Assembly (NCBI RefSeq): GCF_963668475.1
Contig: NZ_OY764544.1
Location: 62,001-126,000, forward strand
DNA: 64,000 nt
Origin: an uncultured Methanospirillum sp.
GTDB lineage: Archaea > Halobacteriota > Methanomicrobia > Methanomicrobiales > Methanospirillaceae
Direction of reading: 5' to 3'
Below the pieces are notes generated by a model. It did not search any database and was not told the DNA's origin. It saw nothing but the letters and a program-made list of their open reading frames with translations. The position numbers and the translations under genes are program-made. This document shows, piece after piece, positions 9,154 to 17,006 of this stretch (positions are counted from its first letter, which is position 1; every line of letters begins with the position of its first letter).

Positions 9154-10016
9154 GCGATCACCACATCGGCCACCATGTGCCAGGTCCGGGGCCCTGCCTT
9201 CTTGACTTTGTGCATAGTAATTGAGGCATCCATTTCAGAATCACAGAGGTTTCTTCTTATCTCTTCTGACCGATCGCCGAGCATATGAACATGAAGCACC
9301 GTTCCTGGATGTACGTGAGTGAGGGCAGATTTGAAGAATGGTACCGCATCGAAGTGGCCCATATGAATCCGATCATAGAGTCCTGATATACAATCACGAC
9401 AATCCCCTCTCTCAGCCCGGATCACTCCGTCCAGCCTGTTAAGTGAGATGTTCTCTTCCAGAAAACCGAATGAGACTGGATTTATCTCCATGGCATGTAC
9501 CTCTGCTCCAGCCCGTGCCATTCCAAGGGTGAAGTACCCGATACCAGCGAACATGTCAGCAACGAGCTCCCCTGGTCGGATCATTTTGGAAACTCGTGAT
9601 TTTTCTTCTCTGTTTCCCTGCGAAAACATGACCTGTTCCACGTCCAGGCGATAGATGATCCCTGACTCCCGATGGGTGACCACTCCACCGGGCCCTTCAA
9701 GCCTGATGATATTCGGTCTCCTGATCACCCCTTCATGACCGGTGATCCAGTATATCGTCTCCGGGTTTTCACGTCTTCTGACTTCGTCCAGATCTTCCCT
9801 TGTTGGACGTTCTCCGTGAAAGATCAGTGCATCACCGAGTTTCTGGTACCCTCTTCCTGATCGTCTGCGTGAAGGGAGGAGATGTGTTGAGGGGTATCCT
9901 TCCCGTACCGGAATGTATACTCCGTCGGTCGAGGCATATGGGCGCCTACTCTGATCCACCCAGGGTTCACATATGATATCCGGTATATCAGTGAGTGAAA
10001 CCAGGCGGGCTCGCAT
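9150..10016 (-). CDS. taw2: tRNA wybutosine-synthesis protein Taw2 (aminocarboxypropyltransferase)
   Basis: It encodes 288 residues. A class I SAM fold is visible with motif I 'VADMFAGIGYFTLGMARAG' (about 150-168) and acidic end 'VHAMEINP'. Just before it, 'DVEQVMFSQGNREEKSR' matches the Tyw2/Taw2 signature; Trm5 proteins have a different residue pattern here. The family transfers the aminocarboxypropyl group of SAM to the modified G37 of tRNA-Phe in wyosine formation. The start codon shares its last base position with the NMD3 stop, so it is translationally coupled. Trm5 is the main alternative and cannot be fully excluded by eye. Confidence 0.85.
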   Translation of the reverse strand: MRARLVSLTDIPDIICEPWVDQSRRPYASTDGVYIPVREGYPSTHLLPSRRRSGRGYQKLGDALIFHGERPTREDLDEVRRRENPETIYWITGHEGVIRRPNIIRLEGPGGVVTHRESGIIYRLDVEQVMFSQGNREEKSRVSKMIRPGELVADMFAGIGYFTLGMARAGAEVHAMEINPVSFGFLEENISLNRLDGVIRAERGDCRDCISGLYDRIHMGHFDAVPFFKSALTHVHPGTVLHVHMLGDRSEEIRRNLCDSEMDASITMHKVKKAGPRTWHMVADVVIA

Positions 10017-11053
10017 TATACCACGATGGTACGCTCGTTATCTCGAAGGATTTTTACCGAGTCTCCAACTTCCGGATGGCGCCAGGAGACCCTGCTGATC
10101 TCTTCAGTCTTTCCGGTCTCGGGATCAAGGATCCCGAGGATCCCCGAATCCTGGTAGATGACAGAAAAGACAGCAGCATCCCGCACGTTTGCAACAAACC
10201 GCGATTGTGTTGACTCGGGAACTGTCCGTGGTATTCCGGTCTTCAGATCCAGGTATGTAAATGTCTTTCCCTCGCGATTGAGGATCTCTCCATAGGTATT
10301 GCGAACAGCGATAACATCTCCCCGCTGCAGTTTTGGGAGACGGACAGCATAGGTGATCCGGTAGAGTTTCTGGCCGTTCTTCTCACCAATGAGTGTGGGA
10401 TGGAGTGAGAATCTTCCACCGATCCGTCTTGTGATCTCACGTGAGATCTGCTCACCAATTGCCTGGGACCCGACTACGATGTCGAGACCTTCACGTCCCT
10501 CATCAAATCGCGTGATGAATGAGAGACGTTCTCCATCGTTCTGCATCTCGGTCTCGACCTGCACAGCGATCCGTTGGGACTCTTCCTGCTCCTCAACGGT
10601 TGCCTTTCTCCCTTCAGCCCGGATCTGTACTACTCCTTCGTAGTAGTTTCCATGTTGGCGGTTGCACCTGTCACAGGATTCATTCTGCCAGACGACCTCA
10701 AGTGAACAGTACCCTTTGAGTTCTTCATCGTACAGGGTGCCGGTAATCTCAAGGTCGGCATAGGTACGGTTGATGCTGAGATGATCAAGTTTGACCAGAA
10801 TGTTCGGTTTTTTTACATCCTGATGGAGTTTTACCGCTGATATTGCAGCATCCTCTTCAAGATCCTCTCGTTCCCTAGTACAGTCTCCCCATCCGGCAGA
10901 TGTTTTGAGTGATCCGCAGCCACCACACCTGATAATAAATACCCTGGGTTCACAGACAAACCAGGGTATCTCCCCGGTGAGACATTTTCCACAGAGGCTT
11001 CCGTCTTTTGAGGGACCTCCGCATTTTGGACATATTGCGTCGTGTAGATCCAT
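10016..11053 (-). CDS. nmd3: NMD3 family ribosome-associated zinc protein
   Basis: It encodes 345 residues. The N-terminus has paired zinc motifs 'CPKCGG...CGKC' (about 8-24) and a second set with 'CGGCG'. A further 'CDRCNRQHGNYYEGVVQIRAEG' (about 130-151) is the strongly conserved centre of NMD3. The C-terminal OB/SH3-like region contains 'LQRGDVIAV' and 'EVGDSVKILRDNERTIVV'. In eukaryotes NMD3 is the 60S export adaptor; the archaeal version is a large-subunit biogenesis factor by inference. It sits 15 bp after the DUF424 gene, a pairing seen in other archaea. Confidence 0.93.
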   Translation of the reverse strand: MDLHDAICPKCGGPSKDGSLCGKCLTGEIPWFVCEPRVFIIRCGGCGSLKTSAGWGDCTREREDLEEDAAISAVKLHQDVKKPNILVKLDHLSINRTYADLEITGTLYDEELKGYCSLEVVWQNESCDRCNRQHGNYYEGVVQIRAEGRKATVEEQEESQRIAVQVETEMQNDGERLSFITRFDEGREGLDIVVGSQAIGEQISREITRRIGGRFSLHPTLIGEKNGQKLYRITYAVRLPKLQRGDVIAVRNTYGEILNREGKTFTYLDLKTGIPRTVPESTQSRFVANVRDAAVFSVIYQDSGILGILDPETGKTEEISRVSWRHPEVGDSVKILRDNERTIVV

Positions 11054-11068
11054 AGTTCTAAAAAGAAA

Positions 11069-11356
11069 TTAAAGAATAATTGCGTGGGGAACGCCGGCTA
11101 TCATCCGGCACGATTCCCTCTCAACAAATCCGTGCCTGACTGCAAGGTCTATGCACCGCTCACCAAACATATTAATATTTCCACAATCATGAAGTGCTGC
11201 AAGTATTTCCTCTTCGGTTGCAAGGTGCTCACCGAAGAATGATGGACTGATTACCATGTTCAGGTCTCCTTCAGCCAGTGTGGTGCCAAGTAACTCCTGG
11301 TCGCAAATTCCTACGACCTCCTGACAGCCGGCTGACCGATGAATCCTGATATACAT
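11069..11356 (-). CDS. DUF424 family conserved archaeal protein
   Basis: It encodes 95 residues from the ATG at 11356; an ATG 12 codons earlier (11392) is also open but gives a tail not expected in the family. The start 'MYIRIHRSAGCQEVVGICDQELLGT', the middle 'NMVISPSFFG', 'ANCGN-INMFG'-like block (here 'CGNINMFGERC') and the end 'GVPHAIIL' match DUF424. The function is not established. It is the first gene of the nine-gene run and immediately precedes NMD3, which hints at a translation or ribosome role. Confidence 0.85.
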   Translation of the reverse strand: MYIRIHRSAGCQEVVGICDQELLGTTLAEGDLNMVISPSFFGEHLATEEEILAALHDCGNINMFGERCIDLAVRHGFVERESCRMIAGVPHAIIL

Positions 11357-11452
11357 TTGATATATATGAACCGGCTGATTACGTAAAGTCATTCCCTACC
11401 GGGACTTGATGGTTTCGTCTCCCGACAAAAAAGCATTCAAATGTACTGATAC

Positions 11453-11495
11453 GTATATAACTGCAGATCTCACATGAGAGAGACAGTAGATCTCA
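11453..11495 (+). promoter_or_regulatory. TATA-like box and repeated AGATCTCA sites before the HEPN/MNT genes
   Basis: GTATATAA at 11453-11460 is a good archaeal TATA element. Two exact copies of AGATCTCA (11465-11472 and 11488-11495) lie 23 bp apart over the expected transcription start. TCTCA/TGAGA (11468-11479) forms a small palindrome over the first copy. The arrangement suits a repressor, possibly the antitoxin complex itself. GGTGATG six bases before the ATG at 11517 is the ribosome-binding site. Confidence 0.45.
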
Positions 11496-11516
11496 AAACA
11501 ATCTGGTGATGATACT

Positions 11517-11813
11517 ATGGAAAATGTGGGTTTGGCTTTTATACAGAGTCGTCGTGAGAAGATTCTCTCAATTGCCTGCCTCCATGGCGCACATAACCTC
11601 CGGATATTCGGATCCTATGCTAGAGGTGATCAGAGATCAGATAGTGATCTTGATATTCTGGCGGATATCGATCCTGACCGAAGTCTGCTTGATCAGGCAG
11701 CTCTGATTCGGGAGTTACAGGAACTCCTGAATATGAATGTCGATCTAGTAGAACCTGCATGCCTTCATACGTTCATCAGAGAGTCAGTCCTTTCTGAGGC
11801 GATCCCTCTGTGA
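11517..11813 (+). CDS. mntA: MNT-type nucleotidyltransferase antitoxin (MntA)
   Basis: It encodes 98 residues. The minimal nucleotidyltransferase motif GSX10DXD is intact (G32-S33, D44, D46, within GSYARGDQRSDSDLDIL). The small size and the overlap of 4 bp (GTGA) with a HEPN gene define a type VII HEPN/MNT module. In studied systems MntA adenylates a tyrosine of HepT and so silences the toxin. The third acidic residue is likely D56 in 'NVDLVEP' further on (about residues 74-79). It is transcribed away from the long minus-strand run and probably has its own promoter. Confidence 0.92.
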   Translation: MENVGLAFIQSRREKILSIACLHGAHNLRIFGSYARGDQRSDSDLDILADIDPDRSLLDQAALIRELQELLNMNVDLVEPACLHTFIRESVLSEAIPL

Positions 11814-12151
11814 AAGATGATCGGTATTATCTTACCCTGATAGGGGAGTATATCGAAAAGATTAATGAATATACACAGGAGGGGCATGACCACTTTCTTC
11901 AGGATGAGAAAACACAGGATGCCGTCATCAGAAAATTACAGATTCTAACCGAAACAACTCAGCGGCTATCTGATGATATTAAATCGATGGAACCTGCGAT
12001 TCCCTGGCAGGATATTGCAGGATTGAGGAATATTCTGGTGCATCAGTACACTGATGTCAACGTTTCAAGGATCTGGTTGATCCTCAGGAACGATCTTCCC
12101 CGTTTATCTGAATTTGTAGATTGTGCTCTGGATATGCTGAACAAGGAATAA
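11810..12151 (+). CDS. hepT: HEPN-domain ribonuclease toxin (HepT, DUF86)
   Basis: It encodes 113 residues from a GTG that overlaps the mntA stop by 4 bp. The all-alpha HEPN fold ends with the RX4HXY motif RNILVHQY (R73, H78, Y80). In the family R and H form the RNase site at the dimer interface, and the tyrosine is the residue modified by MntA. All three are present, so the toxin looks catalytically competent. Known HepT targets include tRNA ends; the target here is unknown. Confidence 0.92.
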   Translation: MKDDRYYLTLIGEYIEKINEYTQEGHDHFLQDEKTQDAVIRKLQILTETTQRLSDDIKSMEPAIPWQDIAGLRNILVHQYTDVNVSRIWLILRNDLPRLSEFVDCALDMLNKE

Positions 12152-12168
12152 GAGAATATGGATCCAAG

Positions 12169-12999
12169 TCAGATCCTGATCTCAACCCCGTACACCTCTT
12201 CAGGGGTTTTCTGGTGTATCCTGAAAATATCCTCTTCAGAGATCTTCCCTGCCTGCAGGAGACTGGTTGTCTGTCTGGGAACCGAACGTGGTCCCATCAC
12301 TGCTCCCGGGCGTTCGTTCTCATCCATGTAGTCACTCTCCATGGTAAACTTCCTCTTCTGCTGACAGAGTTCAGGAATACTCTCATGCTTTGCGACCAGA
12401 GATGGCATGAGCGGGGTTTCTGGAGAACCAAAATGCTTGACTATTCGTGTGGCATCCATTCCCGCTGATCCTGCCATCTCAACAACGTCATCACATGGCC
12501 CGGTCTCCGCATGGATCTGTACGGCACACCCGATTTCTCCACCAAGTGTGAGGGCATGGAAGAGGATCTCATTTGATGCATTCAGTATCTCGGATGAGGT
12601 CTCATAGTGTGGCCGTCCGCTCTTCAGCCCCACTGCTCTTCCATCTTTCACATATGCTGCTGCGCAGTCGAGACCCTCTTTCATCACCAACGTTGCCTCT
12701 GCTAATGTGAGGCGGGGAGTCAGTACCGTGATCTCGGCGGGATGAACCCCGAGGAGTGGAAAGACAACGATTCCTTCTTCCTCAATCAGTTTTGCTATTG
12801 CCAGTGTCTCATCGAATACAGCAGCAAAATCCTCGCCTGAAGATGGGTGAACATCGAGCGACCAGGACGGTTTAGTAACAAGGCAGATATGGGTCCCGCC
12901 TGATCGTTTGAAGTCCTTTATAGCATCAATCCCACGACCGTTTCTTGGATCGATGTGGATATGATCATCAAGAACTGGAAACTTCGGACTCTTCATCAA
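12169..12999 (-). CDS. TatD-related TIM-barrel metal-dependent hydrolase
   Basis: It encodes 276 residues (MM start, 12999 or 12996). The metal-binding 'DDHIHIDP' HxH motif opens the barrel. 'LLGVHPAE', 'VQIHAETGP' and a later 'ESDYMDEN' acidic block supply the other expected ligands of this archaeal amidohydrolase group (COG1099-like). The substrate is unknown; nuclease activity is only suggested by distant TatD kinship. Its start overlaps the mptD 3' end by about 30 bp, so the two are coupled. Confidence 0.8.
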   Translation of the reverse strand: MMKSPKFPVLDDHIHIDPRNGRGIDAIKDFKRSGGTHICLVTKPSWSLDVHPSSGEDFAAVFDETLAIAKLIEEEGIVVFPLLGVHPAEITVLTPRLTLAEATLVMKEGLDCAAAYVKDGRAVGLKSGRPHYETSSEILNASNEILFHALTLGGEIGCAVQIHAETGPCDDVVEMAGSAGMDATRIVKHFGSPETPLMPSLVAKHESIPELCQQKRKFTMESDYMDENERPGAVMGPRSVPRQTTSLLQAGKISEEDIFRIHQKTPEEVYGVEIRI

Positions 13000-13321
13000 T
13001 CCACTCTATCCGCATCATCGGATATTCACCTTCCCGTGAGAGCGATACATGGCAGGCAGCCTGGTTTACCCTGACCGTCATCTCCACATCAAGCATTAAC
13101 CCTGCAAGTTCACTGTACCCGAACGAGTTCGGGATCATCGCTTCACGATCAAGGCCCACTGTGATCTCGGTGACATACGGCTGCTGGATATGGGCATTCT
13201 CGATAGCCCGCTCAAGGGAACCGGCTGATTCACGTGAGACCGGTGTCCCCACCCACTGGTGATAGAGGGCTCCGAGCTTAATGCCAGCCTCGAACGCTGC
13301 ACGCTCACGATCAGATATCAT
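12968..13321 (-). CDS. mptD: Archaeal dihydroneopterin aldolase MptD
   Basis: It encodes 117 residues, close to the known 121 of Methanocaldococcus MptD (DUF381). 'MISDRERAAFEAGIKLGALYHQWVGTPVS' is the typical N-terminus, and the middle 'PYVTEITVGLD' and 'FGYSELAGLMLDVEMTVRV' match the family. The enzyme cleaves dihydroneopterin to hydroxymethyl-dihydropterin on the way to tetrahydromethanopterin, the C1 carrier of methanogenesis. This supports a methanogen host. The downstream hydrolase overlaps it. Confidence 0.92.
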   Translation of the reverse strand: MISDRERAAFEAGIKLGALYHQWVGTPVSRESAGSLERAIENAHIQQPYVTEITVGLDREAMIPNSFGYSELAGLMLDVEMTVRVNQAACHVSLSREGEYPMMRIEWIDEESEVSSS

Positions 13322-13478
13322 AAGGCCTCGCTGAACACCTGACCACAGGATTGATATTGAAAATCATGACCAACACTCAGTAATTGTTTCGATCATAACG
13401 ATTGTATTCTCCGGTATATAACAAAGGATGACATGGCTGATGCCTGTCTGACCCGTCAGCCATCTGCATCAGTCTGCC

Positions 13479-15599
13479 TTAAATGAGTTTGATGACTCCC
13501 TGTTTGGGCTCCATCGCCTCTCCTGATCTGAGCATCGCCCTGATCTGCTTGTCAACATCATCCTTGTCAAAGCCCTGGCTCCGCACCCGCTCGATTACAT
13601 CCTCAATGTGGGCACGACCGTTATCATCAGCAGTATCCCTGATAACCTGTTTGATGGTTCTGATTAGATCCCTCTTCCCCTTTGACACCCCGGTTGCTAC
13701 CATATCGATATCAAAAGAGCCGCTTGAAGGATCATAGGCTACCTGACGCAGACACGTGTCTATGATCCTGATCGTGCGGTCTGAATCGCTCTTTTCAATG
13801 ACGGGCGATAGCCTGATCTTCGCACTTGATTCTGCAAGTCTGATGATGGCCTCAAGCTGACGGGCAGTGACCGGTACCGGCTTATTCGCATCTGCAAGGT
13901 CACGCAGTTTCATGTAGTACTCGATCAACGCCTCTCTGGCCTCTGTCCCAAGCCTTGGGAAGCAGTTTCGCTTCGCATATGCCACATATTTTCTGAAGAG
14001 CGTGGGATCGATCTCTGGTGTGACTGGTTTTAACTGTTCAGCGATGTACTCGTCGGTCACGCCGTCGATCGGTGTCCGGCTGTGTTGTGCAATCAGTTCT
14101 CCCACGCTGTGGGCCTTGATCATATGCTCTGCGATAGCAAGGTCACGTTCATGTTCCGGCTTATCTGCGAGGACAAAGATCAGGTCAAAACGTGAGAGCA
14201 GAGATGGTGGCATGTTGATCTGCTCACCGATAGGTGCGAAGTCATCAAAACGCCCGTACTTCGGGTTTGCTGCACCGAGCAGAGCACACCGGGACTTGAG
14301 TGTGGCGGTGATCCCTGCCTTTGCGATCGAAATGGACTGCTGCTCCATAGCCTCGTGTAGGGCGGACCTATCATTCTTATCCATCTTGTCCATCTCATCC
14401 ACACAGGCTACACCCATATCTGCCAGCACGAGTGCTCCTGCTTCAAGTGTCCACCGACCATCACCGAACTCGTCCTTGACAGCCGTTGCAGTAAGGCCCG
14501 CAGCAGTCGATGACTGACCTGATGTGTAGATAGCACGGGGAGAGAGTTTTACCACGTACCTGAGCATCTGCGACTTTGCGATACCAGGATCACCGATGAG
14601 GAGGACGTGGATATCACCCCTGAGCCTCGTGCCATCAGGCATCTCCTTGGCTATACCGCCAAAAAGCTGAAGAGCGATCGCCTCTTTCACATCATCCACG
14701 CCAAAGATTGTGGGAGCTATTGAGTGAGCGATCTTCCGGTAGATCATCGGGTCCTGAGAGAGTGCGATGATCTGTTTCTCATCCTCTTCGCTGATGTTGA
14801 CCTCTTCAAACTCTTTCTCAGCAACCTCGATGGAATTGCACTCGATGTAGATATCAAAGATTGTGGATTTTGTTCCGTAGGAGTTGCGCTGAATGGATCT
14901 GAGAATCCCATTGATTACAATTCTGTCCCCTGCCGTGACGATTCCGGTGATATCATCCACAGCATCAACATCGATCGTTTGAGGCTGCTCGCCTCCGCGA
15001 AGCCCTTCGGGCGACTCCTGGATACGAAGTTTCTGTGAATCAACGAATCGGGAGAAACGTGGAATCAGTTCCAGTTTCTTCTGAGTACAGCCGTCTGCAG
15101 TGCAGCCTTCAGGTTCGATGAACGGTCCATACCCCTGTGCCTTTACGGTCCTATGCCCTGACGGGCACCTGAAGACAGCGAGTGTGATCCTGGGTCTGAC
15201 TTCGGTGGTCTTGCGCAGGATGCCTTCAACGCTTATCATCTGTCCGATATGATCAGACCTGATCTCCCTGATTGCGATCTTGCGGGGAAGTGAGAGGAAC
15301 CTGATATTGGCATCGGCGGGGTCTTTCTCCTTTTTTACTTTTATTAACCGGTGATTCTTTATTGCATCCCTTATATCGCCAATAACCTTGCCCGGGTTCT
15401 CCAGGAGTTCATCAGCCATCTGTGTACCGGTTTTTCCGAAACTCTCGATATCGTGATAATTAATATAGAGAGAGCGTCGGAAGGGGTACTCACGTGATAT
15501 CTCGTCAAGTTCTTTCTTGTATCTGCTTTTCAGGAATTTATGCCAGTCAGCATCCCGGTCAGTTATCTCGATCTCGTCACTATTGTCTGCAGGGGTCAT
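13479..15599 (-). CDS. mcm: Minichromosome maintenance replicative helicase
   Basis: It encodes 706 residues and shows no intein. The N-terminal part has a zinc site built from 'FRCPSGH' and 'CTADGC' (about residues 139-170) and the DNA-binding beta hairpin region. The AAA+ core has Walker A GDPGIAKSQ, Walker B 'VACVDEMDKMDKNDRSALHEAMEQQ', sensor 1 'LGAANPKYGRFD' and the arginine finger in 'SRFDLIF'. A winged-helix tail follows. It unwinds DNA at replication forks. It stands as a single gene with 157 bp upstream of mptD. Confidence 0.97.
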   Translation of the reverse strand: MTPADNSDEIEITDRDADWHKFLKSRYKKELDEISREYPFRRSLYINYHDIESFGKTGTQMADELLENPGKVIGDIRDAIKNHRLIKVKKEKDPADANIRFLSLPRKIAIREIRSDHIGQMISVEGILRKTTEVRPRITLAVFRCPSGHRTVKAQGYGPFIEPEGCTADGCTQKKLELIPRFSRFVDSQKLRIQESPEGLRGGEQPQTIDVDAVDDITGIVTAGDRIVINGILRSIQRNSYGTKSTIFDIYIECNSIEVAEKEFEEVNISEEDEKQIIALSQDPMIYRKIAHSIAPTIFGVDDVKEAIALQLFGGIAKEMPDGTRLRGDIHVLLIGDPGIAKSQMLRYVVKLSPRAIYTSGQSSTAAGLTATAVKDEFGDGRWTLEAGALVLADMGVACVDEMDKMDKNDRSALHEAMEQQSISIAKAGITATLKSRCALLGAANPKYGRFDDFAPIGEQINMPPSLLSRFDLIFVLADKPEHERDLAIAEHMIKAHSVGELIAQHSRTPIDGVTDEYIAEQLKPVTPEIDPTLFRKYVAYAKRNCFPRLGTEAREALIEYYMKLRDLADANKPVPVTARQLEAIIRLAESSAKIRLSPVIEKSDSDRTIRIIDTCLRQVAYDPSSGSFDIDMVATGVSKGKRDLIRTIKQVIRDTADDNGRAHIEDVIERVRSQGFDKDDVDKQIRAMLRSGEAMEPKQGVIKLI

Positions 15600-15687
15600 G
15601 ATTGATGAAGGGTCCTATACTATTCGCTTGCATGGATGATAGTTGTTCATTGCTATGAAACAGCCAAAAGAGCGGCCTGTAAGATAA

Positions 15688-16992
15688 TCAGGCAGGGATT
15701 ATGCGGAACGCATCGGTGGGGATTATCAGTTCAAAGCATGCACCCTCTCCTTCTCTGCCGATCTCGGTTATTGATATATCAGTGATCGAGAGGATCTCAC
15801 GAACCAGAAAGAGGCCAAGCCCTGTGTTTTTCCCATGCCCCCGCATGAATATCTGTTCTTTCTCTTCGTCAGTAACTCCTGACCCATTATCTTTTATACA
15901 CACTCGCAGGTTGTCTCCATCAGGCTCTGCAGAGAGGCTTATGCAGGTTACACCGCCGCCATGCCTGACTGAATTTTCAAAGAGGTTGTAGAATACCTTC
16001 TCGATCAGCGGATCTGCAAAGATCTCATATTTGAGAGCTTCCGGGGTGATGGTAAGATCGATTGCCTGTGACTTAGGAAAGACGATACCCTTCACCATGC
16101 TGAGGGGAGTCCAGACAGCTCCATAGGTCCCGAGTTCTTCATAGAGTTTTGTGAATTCGATCTGGTTAGCAAGTTTAGCAAAGAGATCCGTCTCCTTGTC
16201 AAGATACATTTTAAACGCTGGATCCGGATTCCCCAATATCGAAAGGTCGTGATACCCCCGAATCGCCATGAGGATATTCTTCATGTCATGCCGTGTGATA
16301 GAGGAGAGGAGATTGAGCTTGGAATTTGCCTGTGAGAGTGCACCCTCAATTCGTTTTCGCTCGGTGATCTCATAACTCAGATCATCATTGGCTTTCTGAA
16401 GCGTATCATTGGTCTCGCTCAACTGCTCGATCAGTGCAGCAAGCCTGTCCTTGGTCTCTGCCAGTTCGTTGTTCTTCTGAATCGCGATCTCGTAGGTTGA
16501 GAGAAGTATGTTGAGGATCTGAAGCCGGTTGGACGTTATGAAATGACGTTTCCCTGCAAAGTACACCTCGATACCGATGTTCATCGTCTCGCTCTGCTGA
16601 AGGAACCGGTTTGCGATGATGATCTCGATGCGGGAGAGAAGATACTGATTTTCGTACGGCTTGATGATAAAATTGTCAGCGCCGCATTCAAGACCCTGAA
16701 TAACATCCTGGGGATCATAAAGTTGGGTCACCAGAATTACCGGGATGGATGATGTTCTTGGATCACTCTTTATCGCAAGACATAGGTCGTATCCGCTCAT
16801 CCCTGGCATCACGATGTCGGTCAGGATGAGAGAGGGGCGTTGTCCGGCAAGGATCTGCAGTGCTTCCTCACCGTTATTTGCAACAAGGGCCAGGTATCCG
16901 GCAGACTCAAGCAGGTGCTGAAGCATTGTTGCCTGTGTTTTGCTATCTTCAACGATGAGGATAGAGACATCTGAGTGAGGGATGGATTCCAT
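15688..16992 (-). CDS. Response-regulator/histidine-kinase hybrid (REC-kinase), last gene of the chemosensory cluster
   Basis: It encodes 434 residues, with no membrane segment. An N-terminal REC domain has phosphoacceptor D59 in 'LILTDIVMPGMSGYD' and the signature K111. A conserved linker block at about 141-168 ends in 'ILNILLSTY', a coiled coil covers 170-225, and a kinase core has 'SSITRHDMKNIL' (H235) and an ATPase with 'NLFENSVRHGG', 'DNGSG' and 'GLGLFLVREIL'. It probably receives phosphate from CheA-REC or is tuned by it, and passes the signal on by its own kinase. It starts 14 bp after its twin. No DNA-binding or GGDEF output is present. Confidence 0.85.
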   Translation of the reverse strand: MESIPHSDVSILIVEDSKTQATMLQHLLESAGYLALVANNGEEALQILAGQRPSLILTDIVMPGMSGYDLCLAIKSDPRTSSIPVILVTQLYDPQDVIQGLECGADNFIIKPYENQYLLSRIEIIIANRFLQQSETMNIGIEVYFAGKRHFITSNRLQILNILLSTYEIAIQKNNELAETKDRLAALIEQLSETNDTLQKANDDLSYEITERKRIEGALSQANSKLNLLSSITRHDMKNILMAIRGYHDLSILGNPDPAFKMYLDKETDLFAKLANQIEFTKLYEELGTYGAVWTPLSMVKGIVFPKSQAIDLTITPEALKYEIFADPLIEKVFYNLFENSVRHGGGVTCISLSAEPDGDNLRVCIKDNGSGVTDEEKEQIFMRGHGKNTGLGLFLVREILSITDISITEIGREGEGACFELIIPTDAFRIIPA

Positions 16993-17006
16993 CAGAGATT
17001 CTCCAT

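Noticed and set aside
12000..12200. Possible rRNA or CRISPR remnants near the HEPN gene
   Set aside because: No repeat structure; this is ordinary coding sequence of the toxin and the following hydrolase.
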